DNA from: Owenia fusiformis
Taxonomy: Eukaryota; Annelida; Polychaeta; Sabellida; Oweniidae
Reading direction: 5' to 3'
DNA length: 64,000 bases
Assembly: GCA_903813345.2 (NCBI GenBank)
Contig: CAIIXF020000005.1
Span: forward strand, 32,617,375-32,681,374
Position numbers and translations under genes: made by a program. Positions 49,801-61,800 of this stretch are shown piece after piece (position 1 is the first letter of the stretch; each line of letters opens with the position of its first letter). Under the pieces are notes generated by a model that searched no databases, had not been told where the DNA came from, and saw nothing but the letters and a program-made list of their open reading frames with translations.

Positions 49801-52800
49801 TTATGAACTTGATCTTTTAGTCCTCCAAAATCTTTTCGTAATTTCTTCATTTTAGAATCAATTTTTTCACACATGTAACTTGTTTCAGACACATGGTCTT
49901 TGAGCCATTTAACTTCGCCCATCATTTCTGTGTCTTTATGTGCCGTCTGGAACACATTGCAAAATCAAAACAATTTAATTTATATCATTATATAAGTCAC
50001 CTCTGTCCATCCATCTTGGCAATAACTCAAATACTGTTGGCCCAATATTGTTATATTTTATATACATATACCCAGTTGTAAGTACAAGTTCTGCCTTAGT
50101 AGAGTTTATTTTTGTTACAAATAGTATTTTTGAGTAATAATTTGGATGTTGATTAAGACCAAAATCCAATTTTTGGGAAAATATACAGTTGTATGATGGC
50201 AATGCTATTTTATGTTGTTTAAAAAAAAAATTATTTTGAATAAATAATTAGTTGAAAGCATGACATTTTACATTTGTCATTTATTGTTTTTGCTATAACT
50301 TGAAAAATATTGGAATCATTTTGAAATATGAAGGCTATTTGCATATGTGTTATTTAAGTTTTTTCTCTTTTAACAATTTGGCTAATGTGGTGGTCAGTTT
50401 TAAGTGATTAAAAAAGTGATGAAGCAATTCTGTTGATAATTTTAAGTATTGTTATATTGTTATTAAATACCACATTTTCTGACAAAATTGGCTAATAAAT
50501 CAGCCATTTTGTTCAAAGTGGTATAACTTCTTATGTTTGTAATTTTACCTTTTTTAATTAAAACCTGAAAAGTAATTGAGCAATTTTGTTCATATTTTAA
50601 GTCGGCATTGTATTAGCTACACTTTGTCATTGGCATTGTTATGCATGGTATGGAATATTCAGCATTCAGATTTATGATCATATGATACAACAAACTTTAG
50701 ATCTGCTTGAGATTGTAAAATATACACACCTAAATACCATTCTAGCTCCCTAAATGTTATAAAACAGCTTATTTTTGAAGATGAATAATTAGAAAGTATG
50801 TTTTTTGTTTTGAAATATTGCACCAACCTACCTCAGACATGCTGGGTAGAAATATATAAAGTTGTTGCTCTTTAACTTGACAAATTGTTATAATTAAATA
50901 CTAGCATTTGGTACACATGCTTAGACTGTTTAAAATAGAATTGTGCACTCTCTGTATGGGATATTTAATCATTCTTAATAATTTCTTAGTATTTATAGTT
51001 TAACAGTATGCAAAATGTTTCCTTTTTTTTGATGTATCAATATGATGAAACAAAGTAGCTATGGTTCCACTATTATTTTAACTAAATTTTGCATCAAGAA
51101 AAAGAACTAGGATAATGAATGACTTTCTAAATGTTAAATCTTAAGGGCAATTGCAAAGGTGGAGATAAATTGTACACATTTCCATGGTCAGTTATTTTCC
51201 CCCTGATTGATAGATATGACCTCAATGCACTCTAATTATTAGGTATGGCAACAAACTCTGTGTACTGTGTACCTTTAATTTTTTTATAACTCAATATGTT
51301 AACCAAAAATGGTAGTTAGTATCAGATAAGAAATTATACTTGAAATAAATTCAATTATTAAAATCAAGGTTCATAAGCTATTCAAATTCAAAACAATTTA
51401 ATTTTTACAGATTTTAGATACATTTTGATAACCCTGGGATGATAAATACTTTTTAATAAAGTTTATTTTTAATGGTTGTTAATAATGGACATTCAGAACC
51501 TCAAATTTTCTAAGTCCCCCAAAATCTCAATCATATTGCAGTTAAGTGAAGAAATGTAGTAATGACATATGTTATATCAGTATTGGATCTATGATCTTTT
51601 TGTTGAATATTTGCACATTTTAAAAGGAAACATTCTCAAAATGTTTAAAAGATGGCAATGACCCCCAATATATATTAAGTTTTCCATCATTTTTTCTTTC
51701 TAAAAATTAAAAGTGAGTTTTTAATTAAATGATTTATTTTTAAAATATAGCTGTTACATTCTAGAAACATATCACTTTTGTATCTTATATTCCACTTATA
51801 ACTCATGTGGCACTTTTAACTCATCATTAGCAAAATTGAGAATTGCTAGCCCAGAATAATGATTATTTTCCAAAGCTACTTGATCAGGTATAATTAAATC
51901 CTCAAGTAGGACAATTCATTTATATCATTATAGATTCTAGGATATTTCTACATGTCTATAAATTTGAAAATATAATTTACCTTTGTCATTCCTCTAAGGC
52001 TCTCATTCAGTTTAACTAATTGGTTTTTAAAGTCTGCTAGTTGGGGTGAATCAGCGACATAATGATTGAAAATATTGTCTATGGAACGCACTTGGTCTAT
52101 GGGCAACTGGTTGCCCCCTGGGACATTGCCTCCCTCACGGGGAATAGTTAATGTGAATATGTATGTACAGGTACCATCATGGTGACACATTGACTTATAC
52201 TGGTGCACTGCTTGATGATCATGTTCATATTCCAAGTCACTTGGCCTTACAGGTTGTTGCATGGTCTCACTACGGAAGTCATCTCGAACATAATATCCAT
52301 CATAGACAACATTTTTGTTTTTAGGCATGTCTGATTGGGCTTGAGCTTCTGATTGCATTTCCAACTCAGATATTTTTTCCTGGAGTTGTTCATCTCTCTT
52401 TGCTATTTTCTGAGTTTCTGTTTTAGGATTTTTTATTAGTTCATCATGAAGAAGATTGTCTGGAATTATATCTGGTTGTGGTTGGTTGCTCAGATGGATT
52501 TTATCATCTGCGTCATGTTTGGTTGGTTTCAGTTTGTCAATAATTCCACTGTGGTCATCTCCTGCAGTATGCTCACCGAGTCTCACTTTTTCTTCATTGA
52601 TTGTCTTAAGTTCAGAAATGCAAATGCACAGAGCAAATATGGTTAACTGTTTTAAATGCATTTTTTGTTCCCTTTCTTTGTCAGTCGCAGAAAAATCTCA
52701 AACTAAACTCACTGTACTTTATAATTTGAATCAAATAGAGTACTATTTTGAATTATAATATATTTTATTTTTCCATATCTGGTAACTTTTGTCTGTAATC

Positions 52801-55800
52801 CCTGCACAAAGTTTCTCCTGAGGTCCAAGATATGGATTGATTAATGCCCTTCTTAGACCTTGACATATAAAAGCGAAACCATATTGTGGCTGATCATGCG
52901 AGCATCTGTTTCACAAGTACTGAACAGTTACTCTCTTTGACTACTGACTGAGCACTCCTGTTGGAATCATTAGTATTTGTCTCTGGCGGCTTGTAATATT
53001 TGTTGCCCAATCAGCTTCTAAAGGGAAGAACCATTTAAAGAACAAGTTGAAATGTTTCAGTCGATGTACTTCAACAAAGATTTATTTTGTGTTCATCATG
53101 ACATACTCACTCATCTGATCCTGAGTTCTGTCCCACATTCTGTCCTAAATTATAAACTTAATATTTAAGTCCTCTAAATTTTTTTGTCATTTCTTCATTT
53201 TAGAATCAATTTCAGGAGGGGGAGGAAGACCTTTGCAATCTTTGCTATATTGAAATGCTTAAACCTAATTACCCAAATGCGAGTAGGTAGTTACCAGTTT
53301 CACCACCAGGTGGCTGATTTGGGTCAATTAACATGGCAGGTATATAAGAAAGTTCCTTTAAACTTGAATATTATCAATTTAAGTGGCTTAATTTTAATAT
53401 AACCCTTATGTGTCTGATACTTATACTAATGAAAATATGTCCAGTAAAGCAAAATATTATCTGTCCACTAAAAGAAAAGATATTTCATTTTTTGTGATTT
53501 TATAGCATGGGGTCTATGGGGAATCTCCCCGAGCTAGAAGTCACATTTTCAAAGAAAATTAATTTTTCAAAGTTGATGAACACTTTTAAAAACCACATTT
53601 CTAGATGTAATTTTACATGTAGATTTTAAATATGATATTACTTTGACTGACTTTTGAATTTTTAATTACGTAAATCAAGATTATTTCTACTCGCATCTGG
53701 GTTATTGCTTATACTATTTAAAAGTTTACCATGATTTCTAAGATGAAATGGCTCATCCTGAAATTGTAGCTCTATTTTAGTATATTATATTTTAAAAAGC
53801 AATAGATACAGAGCACAGGTGATGCTCATTTATATTCATTTTCTTAAACTATGGCTGCCATTCTAATATAATACACACACACTGACTGTACCAATTATGC
53901 ATGGCTGCTTCATGCATGGGATATAGTGAACACAAGGGTAACAAATTGGCAAACAAGAAAGTATGAGTTCTAAATTTTTTAACATTTATGTAAATAAGAT
54001 AACAGAAATGACTAAATTTTAATGAAATGATGTAAAAATCTGATTCATATTCCAAGTGTCTTGCCCTCTCATAATATACCCTGTGCAAGCAGCATTCACA
54101 CAGAATTGGTAGAGTCACTGTGATGCAAAAGTGCATGAGTACATAATACACATCATATAATATAAGTCCCATATGAAAAAACCTTGTAATGTAAACTAAA
54201 ATGTATATGCAATCTATGCATTGCAGGCTGTTTTGATTTGGGATTGATTAGGCATCTGTCCGTCAACATTGGCAGTTAATACAAATTGCACATTATGTAC
54301 ATAAACATATTAAAACAGCTATTTTCATGTCACCACCAGAAGTGGTAATAGTCTTTAACTTTTTTTGTGGATCGTGTTTGGTGTTGGCGGTTAATGTTCA
54401 GTGTCTGTAACAAATTACAAGTCGGTGACATTTTAATGCCATGTTAATTCCTTGTTATTATATAGGATTTTAAAAAAATTTGTCAATGATGCCTGATTGA
54501 TAACAAGATATGATTAAGATATGACAAAGCTGATATTACTATATTACCAATGGATAGGGGAATTTTGAAGATTTAATCTAAAATGGTATAGGTAGGTTTC
54601 ATTCCAAATAATGCGACATGCCATCTTGGTAAGATTAATAATGATAAATTGTGGAAGTATACCTTGGTTTATGACGTGATTGTACCAAATACTCTTGAAA
54701 CTATAAATAAAAGCGGAAGTAAATGTAGAGCATGTGATTGATTGTTGAAAGTGATGTATGCAGAATTAAGGTAAATAGGTCTGTGTCCCTGCTCAGGCCA
54801 CTGCAGGTTAAACCGTATTATTAAAAGCCAGTCATAATATTTAGGTCATGTTTCAGTGCGTGGGAAATGTTAAAAAGATATTGAGTTCAAATCACTTTTT
54901 ATCCAACTAAAAAGGAATGCTATTGTAATCAGCTAGGTGAACAGGCAGGTTGGCCTATGGAATCTTCCACTTGTCTGTCCATCCATCCATTCACCCACCT
55001 ACCCACTCCAACCATCCACCATGCCACCCACTCACTCCAATCAATCCATCCATCTATCCATCCATCCCTCAGTCCCTCACAAAAGGTATAACTTTATGCA
55101 TATAAAGTTTTTTTTATTACACCAAGAAGTGGTGACATTGTTACAGCAACCAGTTTTTGTAGTCTGTGTTCTGTGCTGCATCCAAATTCATTATCTGCAA
55201 CAAATAGTTACACTTTCATCATAAGAGCCAGGTGATGTTACCTCTTATTTTTACTTTACTTTCAGTTATTCCAAGAAGGAAGCATCACAGGTACCAGAGT
55301 GTCACAACTGAAATCAAAATACACAGAGCTACATGACATGCTCAAACAGTAAGTATGATGAAAAATAAAGCCCCTCTGTCAATCCTGAACCATCCATCTG
55401 AAATACTGGTGAATGTATTAGAGCATGATTGCTGCAAGGATAAATGATACATTGTTGTGTGCAAATCAGGATTACCACCACTTTAAAAGTGATGATCATT
55501 TTCTTGAGAACTGAACCTTAATAGCTAGATTTCACCTTTTTAATGACACTGCATAATTTCATCATCAGCATTACTTCTTTGTAGGAAAAGAGAACATGAG
55601 ACTCAGTTACTTAATGAAGCTAAAGAGGCATCTGTTAACATGGAGACTCAACGTAATGAGTTGGAGAAAGCTGATGGTTTCCCTGAAAGCTCCAACTCTG
55701 ATGTCTCCAAACTTCGCCAGCAGTTACTTAAGCACCACAATGAGATGGCCCAGACTGAGGAAAGGCAGTATCAGTTAGAGTATAAGCTAGAACAGTAAGT

Positions 55801-58800
55801 ATTGATTGAAATAGTTCCAGCATATAAGCACTGATTTATTGGGGCTTTGATCACAAACATTGAAACTTCTAGGGTATCCGGCAAATTAACTTTTAAGGGT
55901 CTGTCCATGTGTACTAGGTCGTTCAATTAATTCATGCAAAAACAAAATTAATTAAACTAATTTTTTTTATTTTTCAATATTTTTCCTTGATACTTTCACA
56001 TACAGAAAAATACCTATTCATTAAAAAACAAAAAATAAATTACTTTGTTCTGATTGGTCAAAAGATTTGGGTATCTTAGCCATCACGTTTGTGAAGAAAA
56101 AACATGTGGCCCAGGTATCTACATGTACGTCACTGTTTTATATAATTGTTTCTCATTTTTTCGTGTTTCATTTATAGCTTACTGAAATTAATGGTTTCAA
56201 TGCCCTCCAATGATTTAAAGCTCTTTGCCTCTTTATTTTGCCATTATTGTTGCTAATGGCTTTATCATTTGTTTCAGCCTGCGTGAAGAGAAAAGACTGG
56301 TGGAGAGAGAATATTCCAGACTTCCAAAGCAAGGGGTACGTTAGACCTCATAGCTATTTTATAAAATCGACACAGATGTACAATCAGATAATTGGAAATA
56401 TTGCCATGATTGAGTCAAGACAAATCTTCCTCCAGGCCATGAATGTTTTCTTTTCACTCAGCAAATGCTGCCATTTTTCATGTATGTCATTCTTTGTTTA
56501 TTTGTTCTCTATTTCAACATTTGATCAAACAAAATATGCAATCTGTCTCCCATAATTTTAGTGATCTGTGGGTGATTGCTTCTCTGCATGCTATTTGTGT
56601 GTGTTCCTTGTTATATAATATTTAACTTGGCTTTGAAGCCTTCAAGAGTAAGTTATAATTTGCCCTTGAAGTTTAGAGGAACATGACTTTTTCCTGTGAC
56701 TCTATAATTGCTTTGACTTTTAGGTTAAACCCAACAAGTTACTGGCTCATCCAGAATTCTTATGTCTGCATGTTTTGCATATCTCGCTTTTCATGTATAA
56801 CTATGTTATTAACATGTGATACTTTATTTTCTCAACTGCTCTCAACTAGCTATGCCAATGATGCATACATTTCTTGAAATAGAATTAACAAAAGACAATT
56901 TCCTTTTATATTTCTTTTTGATGAAATAGTTTAATTTAGTGCAATATTTATCAAATGTGTTTACGTGAAAGTAACCTGTATATGTAGAAAAATGTTAGAT
57001 AAAGCTTATGTTGGTTTAAATCTACATTTAACTGTTTGAAACAATTCTAGAAATATGGAAATGTTCCTTTAGATTCATTATTTCCAAAGTTCTCATTGTC
57101 AAGCCCAGATGTTTTTTGTATCTATGGCTCTTTAACAATGAAAATTGATGGCATTTCTGCAACTTTACCAGCTGGAATTACTGTCTGTTTACCCAGTTTA
57201 TCAATTTTAACATTATCATTATTGGTTGGTTGTCTAGTTTGCAAATAGTATTTTAGTATGGGTGGGGAGGAGGTTTGACGTGTGGTATGCTTAATGGTCA
57301 GTCTGCCTAGAGTATTTAAGTATTCAAATTGTTCGTTTGAAATTAAACAGTGTATTATTCTCATTTATTCACTTTGTATAATAATTATACTCTTACTTCA
57401 ATATTGTATAGATGTTCACTTGTATGATTTTAAAACATCTAGATCACCATTATATTATGTTAAATGTTTCTTGAATAACCTCCATATTTTAAGCTCAGGG
57501 TTGTTACATCATTTTTCACTCAGGTATGATAGATATGTGTACAGTGAGATTTTTGGCTACTCATGAATCAATCTTAAAGCAGATGGAAAGCATACTTCAT
57601 AGAATAGTCTAAATAACTTATTTAACTGGAGACAACTGATATATCATATAGTTTTAATGCAAGTTGTAGAATGCATTTGACTTTGCTGAATGGGTTGATA
57701 ATGAACTAGTGTACACTATACAGTCTATGAGATGAGTCTTGATAATCACTGTACCTTTAGCAGGTATAATATTATCATCAATCCGGTTGGTGTATGGGTA
57801 CTGCCATCTACCTTTGTTAGCCCATTTCCTCTGACAAAATGATATGCAAATTTCAGGGACCTTTTTTGGTGTGAAAATCTAGAACTGGGCACACTTGGTA
57901 AACTTAAAGATTGCCTGTCTATAGGTGCAATATTGTTCACTGTGTGCCTTTTTTGTTTTTTGTTTAAAGAGAGAATCAGAGATAGCAGCAGGCTAAACAA
58001 AAAATTGTTTCAATTTTAGAATATTTTTGGCTCATGTCATTCCTTGTCATGCCTATATTCTAAAAATCACAAAAGTGCATACTTTATTCATGGAAAATAA
58101 AAGATTTTTACAATAATGTATCATTTTTTTATAAGAATGGTTACCATTCTTATTATTTGGGAGAATTTAAACATTTTTCATCCATTTTTGAATTTTGAAT
58201 CATAATAACTTCACCAATTTATAACATATTGTGAATCTTTTTGGAGATATTGTATTTGAGATTGTAAGGAATAGATTGGTAGGTAAAGTATGCACGTTGC
58301 TTGTAATTTTGTCACCTCCTATAGATCTGATTCTGCCTTTAATTGCAATACAATTGCTTGACACATATGTGTGTCTTATTGTTTTAGGAAATTGAGAAGA
58401 AGATAGAAGAGCTGCAACAGACATGTGCAGACATGAGGAAAGAGATTGGTCAGCGCCAACTTGAGGCTAAGAACCTACGTGAAGACCTGGAAATGAGGAA
58501 GAGGCAATACACCAATGATAACAAAGAATATGAGAAAATCACCTTTGAACTTGAGAAGCTCAAGGTAATTACCATTGCACCAAAGTATTTCAATGTATGT
58601 AGGTGCAGTCTTGTGGATTTTCTTTGTGGTTAGATAGTGAAACATTTTGATGAAAGTGGAAGCGAGAACAAATGTCAATACACATTTTGTTCTCCCAATA
58701 TTATTACAGTACTTAGATATCATAAGAAGACACTGTTCTCTCATTAGGCATTCAAAATTGACGAATGTTCTGTCAGGAGGCCAACTCTAAAAATGATGGC

Positions 58801-61800
58801 AGATGAAAAATCATATTTAGAAAACACAACTTTATTATTGTTTTCAGGTTATGTTCTTGTATAACGATCTGTACAAAATTGTTCATTCTTGATGACCTTT
58901 AAAACTTAAACCTAGCTTTAGAGAGACCAAATGAAAAACCCAAAAATGTGAGATTACATGAAGCCAAAACAACCTAGTCTACCAGGCAAAATATTTCAAA
59001 AATGCAATATACGTCAGTAATAATTATATGTGTTTGATGTACTAAGTGTTAGTGGGGTCACCGTGAACCTCATTTGCACAGTTTGCCTAATTTAATGATG
59101 CCTACAAACATCTTTCGGCACATTTAGAATAATTGAAGTCATAAGTCATTACAAGACTTTTCTGAATTTTACATTCTTACTTGGTGGAGATTCGTGACTT
59201 TGAGGACCAGTGCTTTAACCCCTGATATTGAAATTGTTCTTTCTTCGACATTTCCCCTCCACATTTGTCCTCCTCATTTTTAGTCTGTACAGGACAATAC
59301 TGATTAAATGTTTTTAAAAAGTCTAAAAGTAGCTAGATTAATGTGGTCATTCCCACAGGCATTTCTAATTGGCAAATGCCTGCATTTGGACAGTTTGTAT
59401 GTTTTCTTAAGATAAACTGCATCCCAACCAACTCTAATTGGGAAGATCATGTAAAATGCATCAAAATTACTGCAAAGAAAGTATCTTTTAAGGGTCAATG
59501 CACACTGGTATGATTTTGATCTTTGTGGAGATTTTGATGAGGCACTAAGTGGGCCATAGTGGCTAGACCTTTAGTGTACAGAGAATGCTTTGCTTCAGGC
59601 CCGTAGCCAGGGGGTTCCAAAATTTCTTTCAAAATCATGCAGTTTTCACCATTCTGCCGATTTTTTTAGGATTTTTGGCCAAATTTGCCAAAGTGAACCC
59701 CCCCCTAGAATTTTTTGGAAAAGTGAACCCCCCCCCTTGGAAAATTCTGGCTATGGGCCTGTGCTTCTATATATTGACTCCGTGATAATAACTCATTCCC
59801 TTTATAATGCCTTGTACTTGTGATGCCTTCACCATTGCCAAAAATATGTGGCTTTCCAAAATAAAAACATATGATGTCAGTGAGTAAGTCAGCTGTGATC
59901 AATTTATACACATTAGCTTGTAGGTGATACCATAAAAGACCCCCTCAAACCTACTAATGACAGAACAACAACTAATTGCTCACTCAAAAAGCTGTCTGTT
60001 GAAACAATTCAACCCTAGTTGCTTCAAATTGTATTCTGAAAGTCATTTTTTAAATATTTTAGCAAGTTCAAGTTCATACCGTTGGTTCCTCCATTTATAT
60101 TTATTTGGCTTGAATGAGAAAATGTACTGAGTGCTCCTCCAGTAAGATTGTTCACTTCTTTTGTTTTACCCAAAGTTTGCTACTGTATTATGTGTTGATT
60201 TATGTTTTAAGTACTGTATTAACTTAGCCAATGCACATCAGTATCCAGCTTTTTCCAAGAGGGGTTCACTTTTCAAAAAATCCAGGGGGTTCACATTTGA
60301 AAATTTTGGCCCAAAATCACTTGAAAAAATGCTCAAAATGGTGAAAAACTGCATGATTTCGAAAGGATTTCCCTCCCCCTAGTTACAGGCCTAGCTGTAC
60401 TTATCAGATTTGTACAAGTGGTTCAATTTTTATAGTTGAAATATTTACATATGATTTGTTTTGATTTGAAAACTTTATTTAATTTGCTTAAAAAGTATAT
60501 GCATTTACATGAATCTTCACCTTTTATTGAACATGAGGCTAAAATGACAATTCATTCATCTTGAGACCCCGTTTAATAAACCCCCTCCCTCAGATCTGCC
60601 AACACTTGAGTATTAGGTACTAATTTGATAAATGATCTTTACTTCTAAAATGGATGAAATTTTTGTCACCAGTGTGTCGCAGAAAGTATACTTGATTAGA
60701 AATGCTGTTACTTTTTCAGGGTGACCTTGTTTTAGTGAATCAGATCCCAAACCAGATTGCCAAAGATACAGACAAGCTTGCCAGACAGAAAAAGTAAGTC
60801 TACACTTTCTATATATCAATTTGACGTAACTCAAGCCTGAGGTTAAGTGAACTATAAGATGAATGCATGTAAGAGATGTTTGTAATAAATCCAATAAATT
60901 GCCATATCCATATGATATCTGAACTGCGAGGCAGTTGTTTGTGAATTTTTAAAGTTCAATTGTTCTTATTTCAAATGTACATACATGAATATGTTTTTCT
61001 TAGTATGGGGAAATTGTAACGTACCTTTTGCTTGGTCAAATGTATGAATAAGTAGGAATGGATGACCGATAACAACATTTTATTGTTAATAAATTTAATT
61101 CTCGAAATAACCATTTGACCCAATATGGCCTTTCAACATCTCATTTAGCAAAGTTCAAAGAGAAGTCATAACCTTTGATTTGTAGGCTACCCCTAAGATG
61201 ATAAACATAATGTTTCTAGAAAAATCACCTGAAATCACTAACCATTGCATGAGGAAAAATTTGTCTAATTTTTCTTAGATCCATTTTAGGATCCATGAAA
61301 ACATGACTAGCCTGCCCTTAATAAGATGACTGCTTTTTTCTTTTTTATACTGATTCTATCTTAGTTATGCAAAAGTGGGTTTATTTAGTTTAAAATATTT
61401 TCATATCATTTCAGTGAAACAGACAAAAATCGTAAAAAGCTAGATGAGGAGCATAAAGACCTTCACACAGCAATCCAGAGCATTGAGAGCAAGCGTCAGG
61501 AGTTGCAAGAGGAGAAGTTTGAACTTGACACTGAAGTGGACAAGCAAAGGTCCATACTGGAGGAAAAGGAACGGGAGTTTGATGTTTTAATGAAAGACTT
61601 TGAGTATGCCAAAGAGCAGGAAGCTGTATTGATGGGAGACAGGTACTTTATTATCTCAACTAATTAAGGGATATAGTGAAGCCCTCCATCTGCTAGCTCA
61701 TCTATGGCTTTATTTTTAAGCCAAAATATATGAGGCAGTGTATAAGTTTATATGTTTTAAGGCATCTGTCAGTTCCATTTGGGAAATAACTCAAATACTT

